DNA from: Sporolactobacillus sp. STSJ-5
GTDB lineage: Bacteria > Bacillota > Bacilli > Bacillales > Sporolactobacillaceae
NCBI RefSeq assembly: GCF_024385605.1
Contig: NZ_JANFOJ010000004.1
Coordinates: 124,001 to 188,000, forward strand
Direction: 5' to 3'
DNA length: 64,000 nt
Shown: positions 7,580-16,508 of the stretch, piece after piece
How positions within the stretch are numbered: the stretch's first letter is position 1
Layout: the number at the start of each line of letters is the position of its first letter
Notes under the pieces: generated by a model
What the model was told of the DNA's origin: nothing
Databases searched by the model: none
Seen by the model: only the letters and a program-made list of their open reading frames with translations
Made by a program: the position numbers and the translations under genes

Positions 7580-8856
7580 AGGCTTTGTTTTACACCTGCT
7601 TTCGTGTTGGATTCAATGACTGCTCGCTCAAGCACGGCTGCCTCCAGAACCTCGATTCCTGTCATGATGTCTTGTAAATCGGTATGTTCATCAGGATGAT
7701 GGCTGATACCGCCGGTGGATGGCACAAAGATCATGCCTACGGGGCACAGGACTGCCATGTTCATGGTGTCATGTCCTGCCCCGCTTGGCATACGGATGAA
7801 TCCAATTTTTTTCTTGCGGCAGACGGTCTCAAAGGTCTTAATGACATCGGCATCCATACGTACCGGGGTTTCATCGCTCAGCAGCGTACAATCGATCTGC
7901 AAATGCCGCGTCGCGCGTAAATGATCAAGGAATGTGTAGAGAAATTGAACGACGCGATCCTTAGATGTACGTGAAATACTGCGAATGTCGACCTTCAGAT
8001 GGGTTTCGCCCGGGACCACATTCATCGCGCCGGGTGCAATCTCAATATCGCCGACCGTGGCTACCGTTCCGTGCTCCATTTCACGTCGGGCGGCTTTTTC
8101 GAGCTCAATGGTGATCTCGGCTGCTCCGATCAAGGCATCCTGTCTCTGATTCATCGGCGTGGAGCCTGAATGTGCCGCATGTCCCTTCACACAAATGTTG
8201 AACCGCGTCGGCGCGGCGATGCCGCTGACCACACCGATTGGACTGTTTGTTCCTTCAAGCATGGGTCCCTGTTCAATGTGCATTTCCATAAAAGCAGCAA
8301 GGGCATGTTTCTGCAGTTGTGCTTCTTCAAGGCGGCCGAGTTCAAGCCCGCGTTCCGCAACTATGGATTGGATGGTCCGTCCCTCTTTATCTGTAAGCCT
8401 TGCAATGTCCTTTTGCTTGATCAGTCCGGCTATTGCTTTGCTGCCGATTTGCGAGAATCCGAATCTTGCCGATTCTTCGCAGGCGAACGCAAAAATGTCG
8501 ATTGGATGTGTCGTCCGAATGTGTCGATCATTCAGATCACGCACAATTTCCAATGCTGCAAGAACGCCTATTGCCCCGTCATATTTTCCGCCTTCATAGA
8601 CTGTGTCAAGATGTGAGCCGATTCCGATCGCCGGAAGCTCCGGACAGGTACCAGTCCTGCGCGCGATCACATTGCCGGCCGCGTCCATTCGTACCGATAG
8701 TCCCGCTGCCTTGCACTGTGCCATAAAATAGTCCGTCGCTTGTTTTTCCTCTTTACTATAAGCGAGTCGTTTCATCCCACGATCCGTGCTGCCTATTTTT
8801 CCAAGTTCATCCATTGTCTGTTTGAATCTTTGTACCTCTACCATTGCTATCGCCAT
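7576..8856 (-). CDS. M20 N-carbamoyl-L-amino acid hydrolase (ureidosuccinase candidate)
   Basis: A zinc amidohydrolase of the AllC/HyuC/AmaB group, 426 residues from the first ATG. The family signatures are in order: GIGSHLDTVYEGGKYDG, FACEESARFGFSQIGSKA, EMHIEQGPMLE, GHAAHSGSTPM, MPSGAGHDTMNMA and the C-terminal HHPDEHTD. These enzymes hydrolyse N-carbamoyl amino acids or allantoate to the amino acid, CO2 and ammonia. Being coupled to pyrK and pyrD and near a dihydroorotase, N-carbamoyl-L-aspartate is the most sensible substrate, giving aspartate. Allantoate or a carbamoyl-beta-amino acid remain possible. The start may be four codons later (ATG at 8844), where an AAGGATGG is better placed. 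Confidence 0.82.
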   Translation of the reverse strand: MAIAMVEVQRFKQTMDELGKIGSTDRGMKRLAYSKEEKQATDYFMAQCKAAGLSVRMDAAGNVIARRTGTCPELPAIGIGSHLDTVYEGGKYDGAIGVLAALEIVRDLNDRHIRTTHPIDIFAFACEESARFGFSQIGSKAIAGLIKQKDIARLTDKEGRTIQSIVAERGLELGRLEEAQLQKHALAAFMEMHIEQGPMLEGTNSPIGVVSGIAAPTRFNICVKGHAAHSGSTPMNQRQDALIGAAEITIELEKAARREMEHGTVATVGDIEIAPGAMNVVPGETHLKVDIRSISRTSKDRVVQFLYTFLDHLRATRHLQIDCTLLSDETPVRMDADVIKTFETVCRKKKIGFIRMPSGAGHDTMNMAVLCPVGMIFVPSTGGISHHPDEHTDLQDIMTGIEVLEAAVLERAVIESNTKAGVKQSL

Positions 8857-8946
8857 CCTTAATGCATTTCCTAAATAGTTACGTCATCCGTTGTCTCTCT
8901 ACGTGTTCGCGCAATGACTTTTTCTCTCGTGCTTTGAAGTAAATAG

Positions 8947-8982
8947 AGCTGGCCTCCCGAGTAGATCCCTCGTCAGCCAGCT
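8947..8982. other. Hairpin between regulator and hydrolase genes
   Basis: The 7-bp arms AGCTGGC and GCCAGCT, with an inner CGAG/CTCG pair, lie directly after the IclR stop codon. The T-rich tail is on the plus strand; on the minus strand it could act as a weak terminator or RNA processing site within the operon. Confidence 0.4.
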
Positions 8983-8991
8983 GTTTTAATT

Positions 8992-9771
8992 TTAAAATAA
9001 TGAACTCAGTGCCTGCATCGAGCTCAGGTGATCGCTTGCTTGATCTGCCACTCGCTGTAATGCCTGAATCAATTTATCTTTATGTGCATCGAAATAATGA
9101 TATTCGCCAACCAAGCTCAAGCTGATCGAGGTCTGATCTTTCCCATGAAAAATCGGGACAGATAATGCCGCTGTGCCGAGTTCAAGCTCCTGCTCGCAGT
9201 ATGCCGCTCTTTCAACTCGTGCCTCTTGAATCTTTTGCCGAAGATCGTTGACATCCGTTAAAGTAAAAGGTGTCAATGGATCCAATTTTTCTTTGTCCAA
9301 CAGGCGGTCAATCACTGCATTCGACTGAAATGCCATGATAATCTGAGCCGCCGCTGCCGCGTGTACCGGCATACGCTGTCCGACATGGACGAAAAAGCTG
9401 TTACCTGCACTGGACGGCTGATGCGTATGCGTGCAGAAAATTTCATCGGATTGAAAACGGCAGATAAATGCGTACAGGCCGGTTTCTTCTCCAACCTGCT
9501 TGCAATACTGTGCTAGCAAGCCAACAGGATCCCGATTCTGGAGAAACGCACTGCCCCAGGCCATTGATTTCGGCCCAAGCATATACTTTTTCGATTCCGG
9601 ATCCTGCACCACTAATTGGTATCCCATCATGCTCTGCAGCATTCGGTGCAAGGTTCCCTTACTGAGCAAGGTCTGCCGTGAAAGCTCCGCAATCCCAACT
9701 CCGGCAGCCGGGCAATTGCTGATTTGGTCCATCAGCTTTACAAACCGGTCCATCCATTCGATCGTGATCAC
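8992..9771 (-). CDS. IclR-family transcriptional regulator
   Basis: A 259-residue protein with an N-terminal winged helix (IAELSRQTLLSKGTLHRMLQSM, about residues 27-48) and a C-terminal IclR effector-binding domain (from YCKQVGEETGLYAF to the end). IclR proteins control catabolic and transport genes for small acids through a ligand bound in the C-terminal domain. It sits 25 bp after the MFS transporter gene and before the hydrolase, all on the same strand, so it probably regulates this gene set. A perfect GTTCCAC-N3-GTGGAAC palindrome upstream of the transporter (11099-11115) is a strong operator candidate. The annotated GTG start has a close AAAGGA; the true start is uncertain by a few codons. 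Confidence 0.85.
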   Translation of the reverse strand: MITIEWMDRFVKLMDQISNCPAAGVGIAELSRQTLLSKGTLHRMLQSMMGYQLVVQDPESKKYMLGPKSMAWGSAFLQNRDPVGLLAQYCKQVGEETGLYAFICRFQSDEIFCTHTHQPSSAGNSFFVHVGQRMPVHAAAAAQIIMAFQSNAVIDRLLDKEKLDPLTPFTLTDVNDLRQKIQEARVERAAYCEQELELGTAALSVPIFHGKDQTSISLSLVGEYHYFDAHKDKLIQALQRVADQASDHLSSMQALSSLF

Positions 9772-9796
9772 GTCCTTTCTCTTCGTACCTTTTTAA

Positions 9797-11023
9797 TTAA
9801 ACGAGATCTTTGCCCTTCGTCTCCGGAACGAGTAGGAGAATCGACACGGCTGCCAAAATATAAACAAATGAGATGGTACCAAGCGCCGCACTGAGTGAAT
9901 GGTTCATCGCCATAAATCCGATGATCAGCGGACCAAAGCTGCCGATGAATCGACCGGTATTAAAGATAATATTTTCAGCGGTTGAACGTGCTCGCGTTGA
10001 ATAGTGCTCAGCCAGCAGCGCGCCGTAACCGCCCATCATTCCGTTTACGAAGAAACCGAGAACAGAGCCGAGCACTACGAGCGTTGTCGGATTGTCAATA
10101 TGGAAATAGATCCATACGATAATTGCCGCGCATATTTGAAAGGTAATGTATGCCGGTTTGCGGCCCCATTTGTCTGCAAGCCAAGCGAACGTAATAATGC
10201 CAATGACCATGCCGATAACCGTTGAAATCGTCCAAACCACGGTACCGTTAATCGTGTAGTGGTGCTGCTGCGCGAGCATCGTCGGCATCCAGTTCATGAT
10301 GCCGAAATACCCGAAATTCTGCACACTGCAGATGATAATCAAGCCAAGCGTTGTACCGGTAATACGCCAGTTTTTGAAAAGTTCAACGATGGAGATAGAG
10401 GATTTCTTTTCATTCTTTGTTTTCAGCCAAATATCCGGTTCTTTTAGACTGCGGCGCGACCACCAAGCGAGCAGTGCGGGAATAACACCAACAAGGAATA
10501 CGCCTTTCCAGCCAAAATGCGGTGCGATAAATGCCGCGGTCAGCGTCGCAAGTATTGTTCCTCCTTGATACCCCAGCGCAACGTAAGAAGTTGCACGCGT
10601 CCGCGACTTTTTCGGCCACGTTTCAGTTACAAGGGTCATACCGATCCCGAACTCGCCGCCAAGACCAAGTCCGGAGAGAAACCGGAAAATGTTAAACGTT
10701 TCGTAATTTGGTGCGAACGCGCATAATCCAGTAAACACGGAAAATACGAGAATCGTCCATGTGAACACACGGACACGTCCATAGCTGTCGGCCAGAATAC
10801 CAAATGCATAACCGCCGATCACAACGCCAAGCATGGTAATCGTCGAGATGCTTCCTGCTTGCGCAGGATTGAGGCTGTAATAAGCGATAATTAATGGCAG
10901 TACAAACGAAAGCATCATCATGTCCAACCCGTCCATCGCATAACCAACAATCGATGCCCACAGGGTTTTGTGCTGATAAGGTCCAATTTCATTCAATTCC
11001 ACAGTGCTGTTTGACTCGGTCAT
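9797..11023 (-). CDS. MFS transporter, aromatic/heterocyclic acid symporter type
   Basis: A 408-residue protein with about 12 transmembrane segments. The conserved MFS loop after helix 2 reads GILADSYGRVRV and the equivalent in the second half reads AWLADKWGRKPAY; GLGLGGEFGIG resembles helix 4 of aromatic acid:proton symporters. The family imports small organic acids with protons. As the first gene of the run transporter-IclR-hydrolase-PyrK-PyrD, it is the natural candidate for orotate uptake; that is inference from context. The start ATG at 11023 has purine-rich AAGGG/AGAGAAG sequences upstream. Confidence 0.82.
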   Translation of the reverse strand: MTESNSTVELNEIGPYQHKTLWASIVGYAMDGLDMMMLSFVLPLIIAYYSLNPAQAGSISTITMLGVVIGGYAFGILADSYGRVRVFTWTILVFSVFTGLCAFAPNYETFNIFRFLSGLGLGGEFGIGMTLVTETWPKKSRTRATSYVALGYQGGTILATLTAAFIAPHFGWKGVFLVGVIPALLAWWSRRSLKEPDIWLKTKNEKKSSISIVELFKNWRITGTTLGLIIICSVQNFGYFGIMNWMPTMLAQQHHYTINGTVVWTISTVIGMVIGIITFAWLADKWGRKPAYITFQICAAIIVWIYFHIDNPTTLVVLGSVLGFFVNGMMGGYGALLAEHYSTRARSTAENIIFNTGRFIGSFGPLIIGFMAMNHSLSAALGTISFVYILAAVSILLLVPETKGKDLV

Positions 11024-11098
11024 TTTTCTTCTCTGCCCTTCTTTTTCTGAAATTTGTTATGAGTGCCCAAGGTGTTTATTCAAATGATCTAGATAATA

Positions 11099-11115
11099 GT
11101 TCCACCCAGTGGAAC
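11099..11115. promoter_or_regulatory. IclR-type operator palindrome
   Basis: GTTCCAC-CCA-GTGGAAC is a perfect 7-bp inverted repeat, about 75 bp upstream of the transporter start. On the minus strand it is followed directly by TATTAT, a -10-like sequence, so a bound protein would cover the promoter spacer. IclR-family sites commonly contain TTCCA/TGGAA half-sites. Confidence 0.6.
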
Positions 11116-11455
11116 ATCGTTTCTATTTTGAATAAACTAAAATTAAAGGAATGAAGTCATTGTAACCTTTCTTATAAACAAGCAAAAGGATCGTGTCAGA
11201 ATATATGACAAACTATTTTTTCATTCGACATCATACGATTCATTTTATCGCATGGACATGTTTCCGGGTTCGATTGATTTATCGGCATTTCATGCAAACT
11301 CAGAAAAATGGGCATAGCCTACTCCCTATTTCCGCAGTATGCGGACTTTCGCTTTGCGCAGGACGTACTTTCACAGGACGCTTGGCAAGAACCTTTGCTC
11401 CAAATGCAATTTTGAATCGTTAACCTTGTGCTTGAACAGGCACTCCTGTTTCCGG
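11116..11455. other. Intergenic, no recognisable content
   Basis: Short overlapping reading frames on both strands lack ribosome binding sites and codon bias. I see no RNA gene, repeat or clear promoter in this stretch. Confidence 0.4.
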
Positions 11456-11690
11456 GCAATATGTAACGAGTAAAATAAGCGGAGATTTTCCGGTTATGTG
11501 CACTATGGAGCTTATTTCGCCGGTAAATAAGGGGAATTTTTCCGCTTATGCAAAGCAAAACCCTTCATTTTCACGTTTTTCGATTGAATAAGCGGAATTT
11601 CTCCGTCTATTTAAGCTATTTTTTCATTCATTTTCGAATTAAGCGGAATTTTTCCGCTTATTTCTCAGATTAGACGCTTATCTGATTACC
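11456..11690. repeat. Dispersed CCGCTTAT element, copy 1
   Basis: A copy of an element of about 200-330 bp also present at 18022-18352 and 59268-59475. It starts with an ACGAGTAAAATAAGCGG-like edge and contains several imperfect ATAAGCGGA...TCCGCTTAT stems, a GCACTATGGAGCTT-like segment, GCAAAGCAAA, CACGTTTTTCGATT and CTATTTAAGCTATTTT. It lies downstream of the minus-strand germination operon. No ORF or transposase is present. Confidence 0.8.
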
Positions 11691-11733
11691 CAACCGAATC
11701 TATAATCTGATCGTCGTCAATCCTTTCCTAAAT

Positions 11734-12888
11734 TTAATCGGTGATCGCGCCTGAATGAATCAGTTCGATATGCGGATGAATGCGCAGCTTAATGGTGCGG
11801 TAGATATCCGGCCAGTGCTTTTCCCACTTTTGAAACTCTGCCGGGTATTTGCGGTCAAAGGCCTGATAGGTCATGTAGACATCGCTGTTCAGCTTTTGGC
11901 TTTTGTGGAATCCGCTGTGAATGACGGAGGAAAGAAAATGGCCGGTGCTTTCCTCAATGATCGCGTAGTCTCTGTTTTTCATCGGGTCCAGATGGGTACT
12001 GTTTTCTACCAGCGCCCCTCTGCCGCGCAGGTCAACATCGAGAATCCACTGTCCTTGGTGTATCGTCGGTCGCACATGGACATGGACCGCCTGTACATCA
12101 ACTGAAATTGCTCCTTTTTCATCTCTTGGCGAAAAGGAAAAGATATTATCTTCAAAAGCACCGGTCATCATCAGCATGCCAAAGGTTTGGCGTACGTTGA
12201 GCCTTCCATTCAAAATTTCTTTGGAAAAAATGGCTGAGCCCACCGTGTCAATGACCTTCTTTCGCGGGTCGGTGCGATCCTCGGTCAGTTTGATGCATGG
12301 AATCGTTATGGGTTTGTTGGGGCGTGTCTTCATCAGGCTGATGTCACGGATCGTTGTCTCCAGGTTCACATGCTTTCGCTCCTGCTTCATGAGTGCGATG
12401 GACGAGTTCCGTTCCAAAACGGATTGGGCAGCCAATATATCGGAAACTTTATCATCGGTGACAAAAAGCAACGTTCGCTGTCGTATTTCCCGCATCCGCT
12501 GGAAGTAATCGAGCACTTCACCTAAGCGGTCGCGTGCGACGCTCGTGCTGATCACGATCACTGTGTTGTGGCCGCGAAACAGGCGCCGCGACATACGTCT
12601 GGTAATATTATTGAATGCGTCGGTGATGGTTTCTCCGGTCTCGGTGGTGACAAAAGATTGATTCTGAATGGGGGTTGACCCGGCAGATTGCTGTGCTTGT
12701 CCGGTCTGCGGCACAAACAGCTGCAGGGAGATCCGGATCCGCCCCTCATCTGTCATGTCGATTCCCGTTGCCATGACCAGGGCGAGATTGTCCAACTCAT
12801 GGTGATCCTTGCATCCGCTGAGGGTCGGAAGAATGAGCAGGATTATGAGCAGCAGGATTTTTCCCGTATGTATTGCGTGTTGCTTCAT
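11734..12888 (-). CDS. Germinant receptor C subunit, Ger(x)C lipoprotein
   Basis: A 384-residue lipoprotein starting MKQHAIHTGK, then a hydrophobic stretch and the lipobox LSGC followed by KDHHELDNLALVMATGID, the standard start of GerAC/GerKC proteins. The ATG at 12888 has AGGGGG upstream; a longer frame upstream has no such site. GerC subunits sit on the outer face of the spore inner membrane and form the receptor complex with the A and B subunits. The gene overlaps the A-subunit gene by 4 bp and is the last of the operon. Confidence 0.9.
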   Translation of the reverse strand: MKQHAIHTGKILLLIILLILPTLSGCKDHHELDNLALVMATGIDMTDEGRIRISLQLFVPQTGQAQQSAGSTPIQNQSFVTTETGETITDAFNNITRRMSRRLFRGHNTVIVISTSVARDRLGEVLDYFQRMREIRQRTLLFVTDDKVSDILAAQSVLERNSSIALMKQERKHVNLETTIRDISLMKTRPNKPITIPCIKLTEDRTDPRKKVIDTVGSAIFSKEILNGRLNVRQTFGMLMMTGAFEDNIFSFSPRDEKGAISVDVQAVHVHVRPTIHQGQWILDVDLRGRGALVENSTHLDPMKNRDYAIIEESTGHFLSSVIHSGFHKSQKLNSDVYMTYQAFDRKYPAEFQKWEKHWPDIYRTIKLRIHPHIELIHSGAITD

Positions 12889-14444
12889 GTCTTTTGCCCC
12901 CTGCCTTTCACGGATTGGTTTCTGTTTCCATGAGCACCTTGAGGATTCTGTTTCTGAACCCATAGCGGTGCACGCACGACGCTGTCGAGTGACGCTTTTT
13001 TCCTGAACGGCGCGAACGGTTCAAAATAAGGGATACCGAATGACCGGAGCGAGGTCAGATGAATCACAATGCAGATGACCGACAACACAACACCGAGTAA
13101 GCCGAACATACTGGCAATGATCATAATCGGAAAACGCAGGATTCGGATCGCAATGGACAGGTCATAATGCGGAATCATGAATGAGGCAATCGCAGTGATG
13201 GAGACGACGATGACCATCGCCGGTGATACGAGACTGGCTTGAATGGCCGCTTGCCCGATGACAAGCGCGCCGACGATGCTGATTGCCGGTCCGATCTGAC
13301 GCGGCAGACGAACACCCGCTTCGCGCAAGCCTTCGAATGTAATTTCCATGCCCACGGCTTCAACCACTGCCGGGAAGGGCACCTGCTCTCGAAATTGGAT
13401 AACAGACATGATCAATGTGGTCGGAATCAGCTCCTGATGGAAGGTGATGACCGCAATGTAAAAAGCCGGTGCAAGTAGTGCAATGAGAATAAAAATCGTA
13501 CGCAGGATTCGGAGCAGCGTGCTGATTATAAATCCTGAATAGTAATCTTCCGGTGATTGCATGAAGGCGAAAAAGGTGGTAGGCATGATCAGTACATTCG
13601 GGGTGCCTTCAAAAAAGAGTGCGGCGCGCCCCTCTAACATTGCGGCGCAGATCGTGTCCGGCCGTTCGGTTGTCTGGATCTGCGGAAAAATACTCCAGCG
13701 CTGATCCTGAATCTGCTCCTGAATCATGCCTCCGTCCCAGACGCCGTCAATGGAGACCCGATTGACGCGATCCAGAATTTCCTGAATCAGCTTTTTATCG
13801 CAAATACCATCCATATAAGTGAGTGCGACCTGCGTGCGCGAATAATCACCGACCTCCAACGTCTTCACCTTTAGTTTCGGTGTCCGAATCCGCCTGCGAA
13901 TCAGAGAGATGTTCACATGCAACGATTCGACAAAGCCTTCTTTGGCACCGCGGATGACTGGTTCCGTCGGTGTATCTTCAACCGAACGCGTTGCCCACTT
14001 GGTCAATCCCAGGATCAGCGCAGACGGCACCCCATCCAGAAAAAGAACCGGCTTTCCATCCGAGACATTTTTGAATACATCGGCGAATTGCTTGATCTTC
14101 TGGGCATCGGTTACAGACAACGCCTGCTTCATATCCTCAAGACTGCGCACAGGTTTCTTGCTTTTTTGCAGACTTTTTATGACATGCTCGTCGATCTCCT
14201 CAACATTTGCGGTGCCTTCAAGATAAACAAGCAGTGCACCGCTCTCTCCTTTTTCCCCGAATCGAATGACGCGCTGAATCACATCGGCACAGTCTTGATA
14301 TGCCTGATCCAAAATGCGCTTGTTTTTATTGAGGCTGCCGCTGATCATTTGCGACGCTTCCGGAGCAAGATACAGTTGTTCCGGCGTTTTCTTTTTGCTT
14401 TTTCCTTTCCATTGACGCAAAAAGTTCCAGACACTCATCAGCAC
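12885..14444 (-). CDS. Germinant receptor A subunit (GerA family)
   Basis: A 519-residue protein with a long hydrophilic N-terminal region (about residues 1-300), then several transmembrane helices and a hydrophilic tail. Family signatures include DGVPSALILGLTKWATRSVEDTP, VRDTRTP-like RRRIRTPKLK, and FRE..PFP in the membrane domain. GerA subunits assemble into oligomeric channels in the spore inner membrane and respond to amino acids or sugars. The gene is coupled by ATGA to the C-subunit gene. The ligand cannot be predicted from sequence. Confidence 0.92.
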   Translation of the reverse strand: MLMSVWNFLRQWKGKSKKKTPEQLYLAPEASQMISGSLNKNKRILDQAYQDCADVIQRVIRFGEKGESGALLVYLEGTANVEEIDEHVIKSLQKSKKPVRSLEDMKQALSVTDAQKIKQFADVFKNVSDGKPVLFLDGVPSALILGLTKWATRSVEDTPTEPVIRGAKEGFVESLHVNISLIRRRIRTPKLKVKTLEVGDYSRTQVALTYMDGICDKKLIQEILDRVNRVSIDGVWDGGMIQEQIQDQRWSIFPQIQTTERPDTICAAMLEGRAALFFEGTPNVLIMPTTFFAFMQSPEDYYSGFIISTLLRILRTIFILIALLAPAFYIAVITFHQELIPTTLIMSVIQFREQVPFPAVVEAVGMEITFEGLREAGVRLPRQIGPAISIVGALVIGQAAIQASLVSPAMVIVVSITAIASFMIPHYDLSIAIRILRFPIMIIASMFGLLGVVLSVICIVIHLTSLRSFGIPYFEPFAPFRKKASLDSVVRAPLWVQKQNPQGAHGNRNQSVKGRGQKT

Positions 14445-14468
14445 CTATTCCTTTCCATTGTTATCAAC

Positions 14469-15575
14469 TCACTGCCCGCTGCTTCTTGGTGTATCTCGAT
14501 GAAACAACAGGCAATAGATGAGGAGCAGAATTGGCAGAATCATATTTCCAACGAGGCAGCAGATATTCAGAAAAAACATGCCGTTTTGATACATGCTCTT
14601 CATGCTTGTAAAGCAGAATGAACTGATCAAAAGCAACAGCAGCATAACCGGAAGTGCCAGCTTGGCATAGCTTATCTTTTTCACGAAATGCGCGGTATTC
14701 ACACTGATGATGAACATAAGAAGCGCCATTTTAACAAACACGCCAAGCAGCCAGACGATCATGAATAAAGCGGAGCTGCGTTCAATCAGTCCACTGACTT
14801 GGATGTAGCGTTCGACAATATCGAAAGAGTACAGATATTGAGACGTCGCATCACCAAGAAAACAAATAACGACGAAAAACACAATCAACAGCGAAACCGT
14901 TGTTGCCGTGACAAAGAGAAAGCCGGTTGTCAGCATTTTTTTAGCCGGAACGGAGACGGCAGGCATGTAGAAAGCACCCCAAAGAAATTCGCTGTACCAC
15001 GCAAAAGAAAATACTGCCCCCTTCAGCGGATACAGAATACCCTTGTCCAAAATCGGCAGCAAGCGGTAAGGCGATAATTCCGGCAGAATCAGCAGGCAAG
15101 TGATGAGTTGAACTGCAATGATAAACGGAAAAAAGAATACGGAGGAGCGGCAGATCACCTCCAGCCCTTGATGCACTGCGTACATGCAGACCAACAGCAG
15201 CAAGCCGATAACGACAACCGCGGGCATGTATTGGTAGTAATTGATGGTCACGTACATTTGATATTCTCGGAGGATGAAGATCGCCTGTCCAATTAACAAA
15301 CCGAGCAGGAGCGCCGAGCAAAAGTTGCCGATCCAACGGCCCATGGTTGTTCGAAAAATTTCAATGAGGGTCTGCCCAGGAAAACGATGGTAAAGATACG
15401 TGACTACAAGCACCATTACATAGCCTGCGAGCGAGCTGACGATCAATGGCAGCCATAAGTTCTGCTCGGCTGCTTTATACAGCATGGTCGGCATCGTCAG
15501 AATCCCGGTTGTGATCATCCCCAAATAGATAGGTAAATAATAGTGAAAGAGCGTAATTTTCTCGGATTTGATCAT
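14469..15575 (-). CDS. Germinant receptor B subunit (spore germination permease)
   Basis: A 368-residue protein of the amino acid/polyamine permease-like GerB family (Spore_permease) with about ten transmembrane helices. The start MIKSEKITLFHYYLPIYLGM is typical, and the ATG at 15575 is preferred over one ten codons upstream. GerB subunits bind germinant directly in the receptors studied. The gene order here is B-A-C, not the common A-B-C. A sigma-G-like promoter lies at 15626-15656, as expected for forespore expression. Confidence 0.9.
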   Translation of the reverse strand: MIKSEKITLFHYYLPIYLGMITTGILTMPTMLYKAAEQNLWLPLIVSSLAGYVMVLVVTYLYHRFPGQTLIEIFRTTMGRWIGNFCSALLLGLLIGQAIFILREYQMYVTINYYQYMPAVVVIGLLLLVCMYAVHQGLEVICRSSVFFFPFIIAVQLITCLLILPELSPYRLLPILDKGILYPLKGAVFSFAWYSEFLWGAFYMPAVSVPAKKMLTTGFLFVTATTVSLLIVFFVVICFLGDATSQYLYSFDIVERYIQVSGLIERSSALFMIVWLLGVFVKMALLMFIISVNTAHFVKKISYAKLALPVMLLLLLISSFCFTSMKSMYQNGMFFLNICCLVGNMILPILLLIYCLLFHRDTPRSSGQ

Positions 15576-15625
15576 TTCGTCCCAACCTTCTATCAAATAG
15601 CGCAACTCAAAAAGAAGTTATTTTT

Positions 15626-15656
15626 TAATATGTTCCTGATGGGCGAATTTTATTTA
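15626..15656 (-). promoter_or_regulatory. Sigma-G-like promoter of the ger operon
   Basis: On the minus strand TAAATA (5 of 6 to TGAATA) and CATATTA (6 of 7 to CATACTA) are separated by 18 bases, about 50 bp upstream of the B-subunit start. Spacing and position fit a forespore promoter. Confidence 0.55.
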
Positions 15657-15796
15657 TTGGAATGTGCACGGCGGCTTTTGATCGCAGGCTTTATCTAATG
15701 TCGATTGGCTCGTAAACTCACTCAGGTTTACATTGAGTCCAAACTGGGTATATCTCTAGTTAACAGTTAATGATTTGTATATGGAGGCATTCTATT

Positions 15797-16336
15797 TTGA
15801 AAGAAGATCAGTTTGGAGCATTACCAAGAGGAATTAATCACATTGGGCTGACTGTACCAAATTTAGATCAAGCGGCCGCTTTTTTAAAAAAAGCGCTTGG
15901 TGCAGAGTATGTATATGACGGTTTAACATTAGATGATGCCCCTCGAAAAGGGCGGACGGTAGAGCATCAGCTTGGCCTTTCGGATGGCAGTAAAATTATC
16001 AAGCAACGATTGCTCCGAATTGGGAATGGAGCAAATCTTGAGTTGTTTGAGATTGTCTCAGACAAACAGACACAGCCTGCCGGATTGCAGGATTTGGGAT
16101 GGAATCATATCTCTATTTACGTAGATCATATTGAAACGGCTGTGGCTCGTGCAAAAGCTGCGGGTGCCCAATTTCTATCTGAAATTCACGGAAATTCGAA
16201 GCATGAAGATACACCTGAAAACGCCAGCGTCTACTTTGTGACTCCATGGGGTTCACTTGTTGAACTGCAATCTATTCCCAACGGATATTATTATCCTGAT
16301 GACAGCGAAGCGGAGACCTGGATTCCGGAACGATAA
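15797..16336 (+). CDS. VOC-superfamily protein (glyoxalase/dioxygenase fold)
   Basis: A 179-residue protein with two vicinal-oxygen-chelate modules: GINHIGLTVPNLDQAAAFL near the N-terminus and LGWNHISIYVDHIETAVARA in the second half. The metal ligands His and Glu recur as in GINHIG/NLELFE and WNHISI/LVELQS. VOC enzymes include glyoxalase I, epimerases, dioxygenases and resistance proteins; the exact reaction is open. The TTG at 15797 is chosen as start because GGAGG lies nine bases before it, while the upstream ATG would place this site inside the gene. It is a single-gene unit with its own terminator. Confidence 0.8.
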   Translation: MKEDQFGALPRGINHIGLTVPNLDQAAAFLKKALGAEYVYDGLTLDDAPRKGRTVEHQLGLSDGSKIIKQRLLRIGNGANLELFEIVSDKQTQPAGLQDLGWNHISIYVDHIETAVARAKAAGAQFLSEIHGNSKHEDTPENASVYFVTPWGSLVELQSIPNGYYYPDDSEAETWIPER

Positions 16337-16358
16337 TTGATTGATGAGCATAGCTATT

Positions 16359-16389
16359 AAACCTCGGCCATAACCGGCCGAGGTTTTTT
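16359..16389 (+). terminator. Terminator of the VOC gene
   Basis: The arms AAACCTCGGCC and GGCCGAGGTTT enclose a 6-base loop and are followed by T residues. Confidence 0.9.
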
Positions 16390-16508
16390 ATGGCTTGCTT
16401 ATTAGGCGGAGCTTGTTTGACCTCATGTGTGCCAACTGAATTGTAACCTTGGCAGATCACCCAGACTTCTGTACACGCACAATGACTTCTGAGGCGATCT
16501 CATTTTTT

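Noticed and set aside
11193-11558. Short ORFs on both strands between the MFS gene and the germination operon
   Set aside because: They overlap each other and the dispersed element and lack ribosome binding sites.
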